Assembly (NCBI RefSeq): GCF_026000435.1 | Contig: NZ_AP026764.1 | Location: forward strand, 1,178,001-1,242,000 | Direction of reading: 5' to 3' | DNA from: Vibrio sp. STUT-A11 | Lineage (GTDB): Bacteria > Pseudomonadota > Gammaproteobacteria > Enterobacterales > Vibrionaceae | Length of the DNA stretch: 64,000 nucleotides | In this document: positions 9,575 to 18,196 of the stretch, piece after piece | Layout: each line of letters starts with the position of its first letter | Position numbering within the stretch: the first letter of the stretch is position 1 | The notes under the pieces: model-generated | Seen by the model: only the letters and a program-made list of their open reading frames with translations | Told to the model about the DNA's origin: nothing | The model's database searches: none | Position numbers and translations under genes: made by a program

Positions 9575-9762
9575 TGGGTCTTCCCTGCCGCATTTCCCAG
9601 AATAAAAAGGAACAAGAACAAAAGCTCAACCATCGATGGTCGAGCTTTTGAACGATATTGAAACAGTAACAACCTAGTGCATATAAGTTAGTAAAGCTCA
9701 ATATCTCCCGATAAACCTTATTTATATCAAACTTATTTATAAAACCCTTCTCTCTATAAACT

Positions 9763-11238
9763 TTAGCTAGATACGTCGATAAGTGTCACACTGCCATCTT
9801 CGTTAACTTCTGCAATTTTACCTGATGGCTCTTCCATAAACAGCAGAGCAACGAAACCAACGACTGCCGTCGCTGCGATTACGTAGAAGAACGTTTGGTA
9901 AGATACGAAAGATAAAATAGTCAGGTAAGTCACTGCGCCAACATTACCGTAAGCTCCTGTCATCCCCGCAATCTGTCCAGTCATGCGACGCTTGATAAGA
10001 GGAACGGTTGCAAATACAGCCCCTTCGCCTGCTTGAACAAAGAATGAACATGCCATTGCAGCGGCTACTGCTACCCATACTGGCCAACTTTCGTTTACTT
10101 GTCCCATCAGGAAGTAACCCACAGCAAGACCAGCCGTTAGGATGAGTAGTGTTAGCTTACGGCCAAACTTATCTGAAATTAAACCACCGCCAGGACGAGA
10201 CATCAGGTTCATGAAGGCGTAAGCCGAAGCTACCATACCTGCGACGACAGGGGACAATTCAAAGGTTTCTGAAAAGAACAGTGGCAACATTGAAATCACG
10301 GCGAGCTCAGAGCCAAACGTTGCAAAGTACAGAACGTTAAGAACCGCAACTTGTTTGAATTTGTACTGATGAATAGGTTCTACTGGCTTTGTGAAAATCG
10401 TTTTGTTGACTTTCCAAACCTGATTCGCGTCGATAATGTAAAGCACCACGAGTCCCGCGTAGATTGCGTTTACCATCCAATGGTCGAGCATGTTGATGTT
10501 GCTAGGAGATAATTTCCACGCAAGCAGTGCAAGTACGGCGTACATAGGCACTTTCATCGCCAGTAGGAAAAAGAAATCGCCTTTCGATGTCACTTCCATC
10601 GCTGACAAGTGTTTTGGTCGGAAATAGGTGGCTCCCTTTGGCGTATCTGATACGTTTTTGTAAAAAATAACCGAGAATAGAAGGCTCATCACACCCGTTA
10701 GAGCGGTAGCGTAGCGCCATCCGTCGTCACCGCCGAAGACTAATGCTAGCGTTGGTAGGGTAAATGCTGCTGCGGCCGAACCGAAGTTACCCCAGCCACC
10801 GTAAATGCCTTCTGCAGTACCAAGTTGGTTGTGTGGGAACCATTCAGACACCAGACGAATGCCGATAACAAAGCCAGCACCGATAAAGCCAAGTAGGAAA
10901 CGAGCGATAGCGGCCTGAATAAATGAGTCTGCAAAGGCGAACATAAAACATGGAATGGAGCAGACGGCTAGCAATGCTGAATAGACAATGCGAGGTCCAA
11001 AACGGTCGGTAAACATGCCGATGAGTACGCGAGCGGGTATGGTCAGCGCAACGTTTAAAATTAACAGGGTTTTTATTTCCTGAGTGGATAGACCAAGTGT
11101 TTCTTTGACCATTTGTAGCAATGGTGCAAAGTTGAACCAGACAACAAAAGTAATAAAAAATGCCATCCAGCTTAAGTGGAGGATCTTCATTTTTCCTGTA
11201 AAGGAAAAGAGTGTAAATTTAGAGCTTTCCATGTTCAT
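9763..11238 (-). CDS. Nitrate/nitrite MFS transporter (NarK/NasA type)
   Basis: About 491 residues with 12 predicted membrane segments. FNFAPLL near the N-terminus and the two nitrate-signature-like glycine stretches (about GFIGAGFVIGIRLVSEW and QAGEGAVFATVP) mark the NarK family. It imports nitrate, probably by proton symport, given its place in an assimilation operon. I chose the ATG at 11238 (MNMESSK) because AAAAGGAAT lies just before it; ATG 11232 fits the spacing even better. The upstream ATG at 11268 lies inside a perfect hairpin and is unlikely. It follows nirD in the same direction. Confidence 0.9.
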   Translation of the reverse strand: MNMESSKFTLFSFTGKMKILHLSWMAFFITFVVWFNFAPLLQMVKETLGLSTQEIKTLLILNVALTIPARVLIGMFTDRFGPRIVYSALLAVCSIPCFMFAFADSFIQAAIARFLLGFIGAGFVIGIRLVSEWFPHNQLGTAEGIYGGWGNFGSAAAAFTLPTLALVFGGDDGWRYATALTGVMSLLFSVIFYKNVSDTPKGATYFRPKHLSAMEVTSKGDFFFLLAMKVPMYAVLALLAWKLSPSNINMLDHWMVNAIYAGLVVLYIIDANQVWKVNKTIFTKPVEPIHQYKFKQVAVLNVLYFATFGSELAVISMLPLFFSETFELSPVVAGMVASAYAFMNLMSRPGGGLISDKFGRKLTLLILTAGLAVGYFLMGQVNESWPVWVAVAAAMACSFFVQAGEGAVFATVPLIKRRMTGQIAGMTGAYGNVGAVTYLTILSFVSYQTFFYVIAATAVVGFVALLFMEEPSGKIAEVNEDGSVTLIDVSS

Positions 11239-11263
11239 TATTCCTTTTAAAAGTTTTCTCAGC

Positions 11264-11288
11264 GTCATTGCCTTGTTAAGGCAATGAC
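11264..11288 (-). other. Perfect 11-bp hairpin between nirD and the nitrate transporter
   Basis: GTCATTGCCTT and its exact complement are separated by three bases. There is no T run on the minus strand, so it is not a classic terminator. As an intercistronic hairpin it could stabilise the upstream nirBD message or reduce transporter expression. Confidence 0.6.
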
Positions 11289-11313
11289 CTGGTGCTTTTA
11301 CTGATACTGCTCG

Positions 11314-11640
11314 TTACTGTCTTATCTCAATGATGCCGTTGTTGTTTCTTACTTCATAAATCGGCACGTTATATTCTGGGTTTTCAATGCATTGCCCTGT
11401 TTCTAGGCAAAAATGCTGTTTATATAACGGTGATGACACACACAATGTTTCGTCTATGCAGCCAACAATGCCTCTCGATAAAATATTGGCTTTACCGATT
11501 GGGTCGTAGTTAGAAATGGCATGCAAAGAGTTAGTGCGCTGACTGAAAAACACCGCGATTTGTTTTTCTTCTACTTTGGCGCAGACACCAGTGTTGGGTG
11601 CGATTACCGATGATTCACAGATTGATATCCAGTTACTCAT
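11314..11640 (-). CDS. nirD: Nitrite reductase small subunit
   Basis: 108 residues, the usual NirD length. NirD is a Rieske-fold protein that generally lacks the cluster ligands; here the usual CxH and CxxH pairs are also absent. It partners NirB in the cytoplasmic NADH-dependent reduction of nitrite to ammonium. It starts 36 bases after nirB ends and belongs to the same leftward operon. Confidence 0.92.
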   Translation of the reverse strand: MSNWISICESSVIAPNTGVCAKVEEKQIAVFFSQRTNSLHAISNYDPIGKANILSRGIVGCIDETLCVSSPLYKQHFCLETGQCIENPEYNVPIYEVRNNNGIIEIRQ

Positions 11641-11676
11641 ATCGATTCTCCTAAAAATTAAATATCCAGATTGGTA

Positions 11677-14217
11677 TCAGTTAACTTCGACCACTTCGAT
11701 AGCAAGCTCTTCTGCTGTGTTTTTCGGGAACTTCTGTTCTCTTACTTTGACGAACTGAAGTGATTCATCACGATCAGGACTGTTGATAAAGTGGCTGAAT
11801 CGACGCAGCTTTTCAGGGGATTCCAATGTGGTCTTCCACTCACACTGGTAATTTGCCAGGCTCTCTTGCATCGATCTTTCCAGTTCTTCGGCTAGCCCGA
11901 GCTTATCCTCAATAACCACTTCTTTGAGGTAATCAAGGCCACCTTCAAGGTTCTCAAGCCATACAGAGGTACGCTGCAATCTGTCTGCTGTGCGGATGTA
12001 GAACATAAGCACTCGGTCGACGTATTTAATCAAGGTTTCATCGTCGAGGTCGGTTGCGAGTAAATCAGCGTGGCGTGGGCGCATACCGCCGTTACCACAC
12101 ACGTAGAGGTTCCATCCTTTGTCTGTCGCTATCACGCCAATATCTTTTGACTGAGCTTCTGCACATTCACGAGTACAACCGGATACCGCAAACTTAAGCT
12201 TGTGAGGGGAGCGAAGGCCTTTGTAGCGATTTTCTAAATCGATAGCGAAACCGACGCTATTGCCAACGCCGTATCGACACCAGGTGCTACCCACGCAGGA
12301 CTTAACGGTACGAACCGATTTACCATAGGCGTGGCCAGTTTCGAAGCCTGCATCAACTAAGCGTTGCCATATTGCTGGAAGGTCATTGAGTTGAGCGCCA
12401 AACAGGTCAATTCGTTGTCCTCCGGTGACTTTGGTATAAAGATCGAAATCACGCGCGACTTCACCAATAACGATGAGTTTTTCTGGTGTGATTTCGCCCC
12501 CGGCGACGCGTGGTACAACAGAGTAGGTACCATCTTTCTGCATGTTACCCAGGTAGATATCGTTGGTATCCTGAAGCTCGATATGTTCATCCTGCAAGAT
12601 GTAATCATTCCAATAGGAGGCTAGGATAGAACCCGCCGTCGGTTTACACACTTCACAACCCAGCCCTTGACCGTATTTTTCTAACAGTTCATCGAACGTT
12701 CTGATTTTGTTTACACGGATAAGATCACTGAGTTCCTGACGTGAATACGCAAAGTGCTGGCAAATATCGTTATTGACTTCAACGCCCAGTTTTTCTAATT
12801 CACTGTCGAGCACCTGTTTAGCCAACGCGCTACAGCCGCCACAACCCGTTGATGCGTTAGTGGTTTCTTTTAATGCGGCCATTGTGGTGCAGCCAGAAGC
12901 CACGGCTTGTTTAATTGAACCTTTCGTGACATCGAAGCACGAGCAGATGACTGCGCTGTCTGGCAATGCTTCAATGCCGAGCCCGGCTGATTCATCTTCA
13001 GCCACGTTAGGCAGGATTAATACCGATGGGTTCTCAGGTAGCGGAAGATCGTTTTGGCGAATCTGTAATAGGTTGCCATAGGCATCTGCATCACCCACTA
13101 ATACCGCACCAACAATTTTTTTCTTGTCTTCAGAGACAATCAGGCGCTTATAGACTTGTTCAATCTCGTCTTTGTAAGTGTAAGACAACGCACCAGCCGT
13201 TTGGCCATGAACTTCGCCAATGCTTGCAACGTCAACACCCATTAATTTCAGTTTGGTGCTCATATCGGCACCTGTAAATTGTGCCGCCTGCTCTGAGCCA
13301 AGAATGTGTTGAGCCGCCACTTTCGCCATTTGGTAGCCCGGTGCCACTAGACCGAAGATACGTTGTTCCCACAATGCGCACTCACCAATCGCATAGATAT
13401 CTTCATAGTTGGTTTGGCAGTGATTGTTGATCACAATACCGCCACGCTCTCCAATGTCTATGCTGCTATTACGAGCCAGTTCATCTTGTGGGCGAATGCC
13501 TGCTGAAAAGACGATCATGTCAGTATCAATATGAGTGCCATCAGCGAAGTTCATTCTGTAGCGGCATTCATTTCCATCGATGATTTCTGTGGTCGCTTTT
13601 TCTGTATGAACGGTAACACCCAGTGCTTCAATCTTACGGCGAAGTAAATCACCGCCATCTTGGTCTAATTGAACCGCCATAAGACGAGGCGCAAACTCGA
13701 CAACATGAGTTTCTAGCCCTAGGTTTTTGATCGCATTGGCTGCCTCTAAGCCCAAAAGCCCGCCACCAATCACTACGCCAACTTTGCTCTCTTTACTTGA
13801 GCGCTCTATCTCGTCCAGATCTTCGATGGTTCTGTAGACATGGCAGAATTCTTTCTCATTACCAGGAATCGGTGGGACAAACGGGTATGAGCCAGTAGCA
13901 AGAACCAATTTGTCATAGTTCTCAACACGACCTGAAGAGGTAACAATCTCTTTAGCGTCCGGGTTGACGGTGCTTACTTTTTCATTCAGCAAATATTTTA
14001 TGCCGTTTGACTGATAGTAACCTTCGCTGGTTAACGAAAGATCGTCGACAGTTTTACCCGTAAAGTAAGAGGTCAATTGAACACGGTCATAAGCCAGGCG
14101 AGGCTCTTCAGAAAACGTTATTACTTCAACATTCTCTTGTTCAGACTGGATTAAAGTGTCGATAAACTTATGGCCAACCATTCCGTTACCGACCACTATG
14201 ATTTTTTGCTTGCTCAT
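11677..14217 (-). CDS. nirB: NADH-dependent nitrite reductase large subunit
   Basis: 846 residues. Domains in order: FAD/NADH oxidoreductase (starting IIVVGNGMVGHKF, second nucleotide fold VVIGGGLLGLEAA near residue 150), a BFD-like [2Fe-2S] region (CSCFDVTKGS, then CGGCSAL, about 420-460), and a C-terminal siroheme/[4Fe-4S] sulfite-nitrite reductase region with CVGSTWC and GCTREC (about 635-690). It carries out the six-electron reduction of nitrite to ammonium in the cytoplasm. It sits between cobA, which makes the siroheme precursor, and nirD. The operon start has a sigma-54 promoter, which suggests nitrogen control. Confidence 0.96.
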   Translation of the reverse strand: MSKQKIIVVGNGMVGHKFIDTLIQSEQENVEVITFSEEPRLAYDRVQLTSYFTGKTVDDLSLTSEGYYQSNGIKYLLNEKVSTVNPDAKEIVTSSGRVENYDKLVLATGSYPFVPPIPGNEKEFCHVYRTIEDLDEIERSSKESKVGVVIGGGLLGLEAANAIKNLGLETHVVEFAPRLMAVQLDQDGGDLLRRKIEALGVTVHTEKATTEIIDGNECRYRMNFADGTHIDTDMIVFSAGIRPQDELARNSSIDIGERGGIVINNHCQTNYEDIYAIGECALWEQRIFGLVAPGYQMAKVAAQHILGSEQAAQFTGADMSTKLKLMGVDVASIGEVHGQTAGALSYTYKDEIEQVYKRLIVSEDKKKIVGAVLVGDADAYGNLLQIRQNDLPLPENPSVLILPNVAEDESAGLGIEALPDSAVICSCFDVTKGSIKQAVASGCTTMAALKETTNASTGCGGCSALAKQVLDSELEKLGVEVNNDICQHFAYSRQELSDLIRVNKIRTFDELLEKYGQGLGCEVCKPTAGSILASYWNDYILQDEHIELQDTNDIYLGNMQKDGTYSVVPRVAGGEITPEKLIVIGEVARDFDLYTKVTGGQRIDLFGAQLNDLPAIWQRLVDAGFETGHAYGKSVRTVKSCVGSTWCRYGVGNSVGFAIDLENRYKGLRSPHKLKFAVSGCTRECAEAQSKDIGVIATDKGWNLYVCGNGGMRPRHADLLATDLDDETLIKYVDRVLMFYIRTADRLQRTSVWLENLEGGLDYLKEVVIEDKLGLAEELERSMQESLANYQCEWKTTLESPEKLRRFSHFINSPDRDESLQFVKVREQKFPKNTAEELAIEVVEVN

Positions 14218-14261
14218 AATCTCATTTCCTTTAGTGATTCTGACTTTCCATGGCCGTGTAA

Positions 14262-15077
14262 TCAGGCGCTTTTGAGTAAACGTGACTCGGAAAGTGCTTC
14301 CGTATTTTTGTTATTAAGCTGCTGTAACCAGTCCATTTGGTTAGCCACAGAGACAACGTTACCGATGACGATTAATGCTGGAGACTTTATTGAGTGACGC
14401 GAGATCAATTCGGAAAGCTCGGATAGCTGACCTACGATTGTTCTTTGCTGTGGCGTACAACCATTTTCAATAATTGCCACGGGCTTATCTGTGTTCATAC
14501 CTGAACTGATCAACTGCTCTTGTATAAGTGGTGCTTTGGTCAAACCCATATAAATGACCAGCGTTTGGTTGAGTTGAGCCAATGCATTCCAGTTGATCTC
14601 AAGCTTCTTATCGGCGTGCGCGGTGATGAATGTGCACCCCTGAGCTAAACCGCGGTGGGTGAGTGGGATATTGGAGTACGTGGAACATCCGGATGCGGCT
14701 GTAATACCTGGAACAACGTTGACACTGATGCCTAATTTAGTCAGGAACAGCATTTCTTCTCCGCCACGTCCGAAAACGAATGAGTCTCCACCTTTAACAC
14801 GACATACGTTCTTTGCATCCAAAGCAAAATTCGCAATCAGTTGGTTTATCTCTTCTTGTTTATAGCTGTGACAACCTTTTGCTTTGCCGACATAGACGAG
14901 CTTGCAATGATCAGGAAACAAAGCACGCACATCTTCACTGACTAAGTTGTCATATACGATGACATCGGCACGCTCAATGGCTTTAATTGCTTTAACGGTA
15001 AGTAGGTCAGGATCGCCAGGACCAGCACCTACCAGTGATACGCTTCCAATTACTGAATCTTGTGTATTCATCATCAT
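14262..15077 (-). CDS. cobA: Uroporphyrinogen-III C-methyltransferase
   Basis: 271 residues. It shows the SUMT signatures VGAGPGDPDLLTVKA near the N-terminus, YDNLVSEDV, and RVKGGDSFVFGRGGEE. It methylates uroporphyrinogen III twice with S-adenosylmethionine to give precorrin-2, the siroheme precursor needed by NirB. It lacks the CysG N-terminal dehydrogenase/chelatase part, so those steps must be supplied elsewhere. Three consecutive ATG codons (15077, 15074, 15071) are possible starts; GAGG at about 15082-15085 best fits 15071. First gene of the leftward operon, 24 bases from the predicted transcript start. Confidence 0.93.
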   Translation of the reverse strand: MMMNTQDSVIGSVSLVGAGPGDPDLLTVKAIKAIERADVIVYDNLVSEDVRALFPDHCKLVYVGKAKGCHSYKQEEINQLIANFALDAKNVCRVKGGDSFVFGRGGEEMLFLTKLGISVNVVPGITAASGCSTYSNIPLTHRGLAQGCTFITAHADKKLEINWNALAQLNQTLVIYMGLTKAPLIQEQLISSGMNTDKPVAIIENGCTPQQRTIVGQLSELSELISRHSIKSPALIVIGNVVSVANQMDWLQQLNNKNTEALSESRLLKSA

Positions 15078-15110
15078 TGCCTCGAATGTGATTTTGCTAG
15101 TTGTATCTCA

Positions 15111-15130
15111 CAAAGCAATATGAGTGCCAT
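15111..15130 (-). promoter_or_regulatory. Sigma-54 promoter of cobA-nirBD operon
   Basis: Minus strand TGGCAC-N5-TTGCT, with the invariant GG and GC ten bases apart, a near-perfect -24/-12 element. The transcript would start near 15101, 24 bases before cobA. Known parallels (Klebsiella nas) are NtrC-activated; I found no convincing NtrC site. Confidence 0.85.
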
Positions 15131-15404
15131 CATGATTTATTTTTTGAAAAAATACATAAATATATTTAAATACAGATACTTAGTGTCTGTGTCGCTTATG
15201 TTAGGTGGAATGTATAGGAAAGAGAGGCTAATACCAAAAGTGGTAGACGAAGGTGGTAAATGGTCAACGTTGCATCAAAATAGGTAAATATACACAAAAG
15301 GTGGTAGTTTTAAGGGGGGGGTCAGTCTACCACTTTAGGGTTAGTTGCTTTTTTAAAGTACTGAAAAATAACAATAATAAACCTAAAATAACAAAATAAT
15401 GGTG
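15131..15404. promoter_or_regulatory. nas-nir divergent control region with repeated TGGTAG motif
   Basis: Between the two divergent sigma-54 promoters. A 12-bp sequence at 15237-15248 (AAAGTGGTAGAC) recurs as its exact complement at 15325-15336. Further GTGGTA copies lie at 15252 and 15301, and TACCA-N4-TGGTA spans 15232-15245. These may be binding sites for an activator of both promoters or part of an RNA fold; which one is not decidable by eye. A run of eight G lies at 15314-15321. Confidence 0.5.
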
Positions 15405-15424
15405 ATTGGAATGAATTTTGCTGG
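15405..15424 (+). promoter_or_regulatory. Sigma-54 promoter of nasA
   Basis: TTGGAAT-N4-TTTGCT with GG (15408-15409) and GC (15420-15421) exactly ten bases apart. The predicted start is near 15433, with a 27-base leader to the nasA ATG. Confidence 0.75.
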
Positions 15425-15459
15425 TTAGTTCTTAAAAATAAAGTTGGAGACTGGTGGGT

Positions 15460-17952
15460 ATGAGCGAAGGATGGATCAAATCAACGTGTGCTTATTGTGG
15501 CGTAGGGTGTGGAATTGAAGCCAGACCAATGTCGAATGGACGATTAGAAGTTCGTGGCGACAAAGAGCACCCCGCAAATTTCGGTAAGTTATGTACTAAA
15601 GGTATTGCTTTAGGAGACACTGTTATCCATGACGGCCGCTTATTGACACCAAAACTTAGATCAGACGCTGGTGAATGGTGTGACACCGAGTGGGACGAGG
15701 CGCTATCTCGCGTGGCAAAAGGTTTCGCTGATACGGTCGCAAAATATGGTCCGGACTCTGTCGCATTTTATGTCTCGGGACAGCTCCTGACAGAAGATTA
15801 CTATGTGGCGAATAAACTGATCAAAGGCTTTCTCGGTACCGCGAATATCGACAGTAACTCGCGCTTATGTATGGCTTCCAGCGTTGTTGGACACAAACGC
15901 GCTTTCGGGATGGATACGGTTCCGGTCTGCTATGAGGATCTTGAGAAAACGGATTTGGTGATCTTGGTTGGTTCTAACCTGGCCTGGTGTCATCCGGTAC
16001 TATTTCAGCGCTTAAGAGCCGCTAAGCAAACAAACGCTAATCTAAAAGTTATTGTCATCGATCCACGTCGAAATGAATCCTGTGAAATTGCGGACCTTCA
16101 CTTAGCGATTAATCCGGGTTCGGATGTCTCACTATTTAATGGTTTATTGGTGCATCTCGGTGAACATAATAAGATGGATCATTCATTTATTGGTTCATCG
16201 ACAAATGGCTTTAGTGATGCCTACCAGTCAGCGTTAAATGATGCCGATGTGAGTGAGACTACTGGTATTGATATGGCTTCGCTACAGCAATTTTATGAAT
16301 ATTTTGCTCAAACAGAAAAAGTCATCACGGTATATTCCCAGGGGGTGAATCAGTCCTCTCAGGGCTCCGACAAAGTAAATAGCATTATTAATTGCCACTT
16401 AGCGACAGGAAAGATAGGTAAAGAAGGTGCTGGTCCATTTTCTGTTACAGGACAGCCCAATGCGATGGGCGGCCGGGAAGTTGGTGCTCTGGCGAACACG
16501 CTAACCGCACATATGGAGTTCAATCATCCTGATGATATTGAGAACCTTGAAGCCTTCTGGCAAACCGACACTTTAGCGAAGAAGCCAGGATTAAAAGCCA
16601 TTGATATGTTTGATGCCATTCATCGCGGTGAGATTAAAGCGGTATGGATCATGGCGACAAACCCGATTGTAAGCCTTCCTGATAGCGACAAAATTAAACA
16701 AGCTTTGGAAAACTGTCCTTTGGTGGTGGTTTCCGACTGTATTGAGAACACGGCTACAACTGCTTATGCGGACATTTTATTACCAGCGCAAGGCTGGAGC
16801 GAAAAATCGGGCACCGTGACAAACTCTGAACGTCGTATCTCTCGTCAACGTCGACTTCTGGCTAGTCCGGGTATGGCTAAACCGGATTGGTGGATTATTT
16901 CTCAAGTGGCACAAAGAATCGGCTTTAAAGACGCATTTGATTACCTACATGAAGGAGAAATATTCAGAGAGTATGCCCAACTGACAACAGTAGGTAACCC
17001 AGGCCAGGGAAATGAAAAGGCCAAACAAAGAGACCTGAATTTGACTGGACTTACTGAAATCACTGACTCTGAGTATCACTCGTTGTCTCCACAGCAGTGG
17101 CCTGTTGTGCAGAAACAACAGGAGGTTGTCCATCAGAGAATGTTTGCAGATGGTCGTTACTTTACAGACGACCACCGCGCCAACTTTATTGCGGTAAAAC
17201 ATCTGCCACCGCAAGCAACAACAAGCAAAGCTTTCCCGTTAGTACTGAATACCGGCAGAAGTCGGGATCATTGGCATACCATGACCCGAACGGGGTTATC
17301 GACTCGTTTGGCAGAGCATGCCAGTGAGCCGTACGTATTGATTCATCCCAAAACGGCGATGCAATATGGCATTTGTGACGGTGAGATGGTCACTGTGTTC
17401 AATTCGCACGGTGAGTGCGTCGTTAAGGCTATGATTTGTGATTCGATGAAGACAGGTGAACTTTTTGTCCCTATTCACTGGAATGAAATTACCGGTCCGT
17501 TAAGTAAGCCTTGTGCTTTGGTTGATGCCCGTACGGATAACTTATCAGGCCAACCAGAATTTAAATATACCCCTGTTGATATCAAGCCTTATGATTTCCA
17601 GACCTGCGCCACTGTGCTGGTGAGTGAGGCGATTGCTTTTGATAATGTCGGCTATGTCGCCAGACAAAAAGTGGAGGGTGGCTACCTGTATCGAATCCGT
17701 ACACCAATGGAGATGACGGAACTTCAGCAAAAAATAGAGTCATTGTTAACGCATATTCGACCGATAGATAAGCAGATATCCAGAGATGATCCATTAATAA
17801 AAGGGATGATCACCGTAATAGAGAAGAAAGTCGCCTCTTTATATAAGCTAACCAAAGATGAGCCAAGCTCACATGAAGTCCAAGCGTTGAGTGAGTTATT
17901 CACCAAGAGTGTCGACGATGATTTTTCTCTGCATGCTTTAATGGGGAACTAG
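15460..17952 (+). CDS. nasA: Assimilatory nitrate reductase catalytic subunit
   Basis: 830 residues from the ATG at 15460, placed by TTGGAGA ten bases upstream; a GTG at 15454 is less likely. The N-terminus has the [4Fe-4S] motif CAYCGVGCG with the fourth cysteine in GKLCTKG. Molybdopterin oxidoreductase domains follow, with GQPNAMGGREVG (about 345) and a C-terminal dinucleotide-binding domain (about 590-720). It reduces nitrate to nitrite in the cytoplasm with a Mo-bis-MGD cofactor. No cysteine cluster is seen in the last 150 residues, so the BFD-like [2Fe-2S] tail of some NasA proteins is missing, and no NasB/NasC electron-transfer partner is next to it. It is divergent from the nirBD operon. 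Confidence 0.93.
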   Translation: MSEGWIKSTCAYCGVGCGIEARPMSNGRLEVRGDKEHPANFGKLCTKGIALGDTVIHDGRLLTPKLRSDAGEWCDTEWDEALSRVAKGFADTVAKYGPDSVAFYVSGQLLTEDYYVANKLIKGFLGTANIDSNSRLCMASSVVGHKRAFGMDTVPVCYEDLEKTDLVILVGSNLAWCHPVLFQRLRAAKQTNANLKVIVIDPRRNESCEIADLHLAINPGSDVSLFNGLLVHLGEHNKMDHSFIGSSTNGFSDAYQSALNDADVSETTGIDMASLQQFYEYFAQTEKVITVYSQGVNQSSQGSDKVNSIINCHLATGKIGKEGAGPFSVTGQPNAMGGREVGALANTLTAHMEFNHPDDIENLEAFWQTDTLAKKPGLKAIDMFDAIHRGEIKAVWIMATNPIVSLPDSDKIKQALENCPLVVVSDCIENTATTAYADILLPAQGWSEKSGTVTNSERRISRQRRLLASPGMAKPDWWIISQVAQRIGFKDAFDYLHEGEIFREYAQLTTVGNPGQGNEKAKQRDLNLTGLTEITDSEYHSLSPQQWPVVQKQQEVVHQRMFADGRYFTDDHRANFIAVKHLPPQATTSKAFPLVLNTGRSRDHWHTMTRTGLSTRLAEHASEPYVLIHPKTAMQYGICDGEMVTVFNSHGECVVKAMICDSMKTGELFVPIHWNEITGPLSKPCALVDARTDNLSGQPEFKYTPVDIKPYDFQTCATVLVSEAIAFDNVGYVARQKVEGGYLYRIRTPMEMTELQQKIESLLTHIRPIDKQISRDDPLIKGMITVIEKKVASLYKLTKDEPSSHEVQALSELFTKSVDDDFSLHALMGN

Positions 17953-17979
17953 CCAAAACCCCGCCCCAACGGTCGCCCC

Positions 17980-18015
17980 AAGGGTAACATTCGACTTTTC
18001 GTTACCCTTTACTCC
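17980..18015 (+). terminator. Likely terminator after nasA
   Basis: A nine-bp perfect stem, AAGGGTAAC at 17980-17988 with GTTACCCTT at 18001-18009, followed by a weak T-rich stretch. It lies 28 bases after the nasA stop and separates nas from nif transcription. Confidence 0.6.
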
Positions 18016-18053
18016 TTCTTATGCCAACCCATTCAATCACGACCAACAAACCT

Positions 18054-18069
18054 TGTACTAAAACCAACA
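18054..18069 (+). promoter_or_regulatory. NifA upstream activator site 1, nifH
   Basis: TGT-N10-ACA, the NifA consensus, about 75-90 bases upstream of the nifH -24 element. Confidence 0.8.
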
Positions 18070-18081
18070 ATGTCAGTTGTT

Positions 18082-18097
18082 TGTTTTCAGTAATACA
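18082..18097 (+). promoter_or_regulatory. NifA upstream activator site 2, nifH
   Basis: A second TGT-N10-ACA, 28 bases centre to centre from the first, close to three helical turns. Two sites suggest strong activation of the nitrogenase structural genes. Confidence 0.8.
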
Positions 18098-18140
18098 ATG
18101 ATGGTCTCGTATAAGTCATTGAAATGTATAAAGTTTGGTT

Positions 18141-18159
18141 GTTGGTATGCATTTCGCAA
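18141..18159 (+). promoter_or_regulatory. Sigma-54 promoter of nifHDK
   Basis: TTGGTATG-N4-TCGCA with GG (18144-18145) and GC (18156-18157) ten bases apart. Transcription should start near 18168, leaving a short leader with AAAAAGGAGA before nifH. Confidence 0.85.
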
Positions 18160-18196
18160 TATCTGTCATGAGTCTAAATTAAAAAGGAGATAGACC

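Noticed and set aside
15232..15245. TACCA-N4-TGGTA as a NarL/NarP site
   Set aside because: NarL/NarP sites are 7-2-7 with TACC and GGTA ends 16 bases across; this dyad spans 14, so it is not a match.
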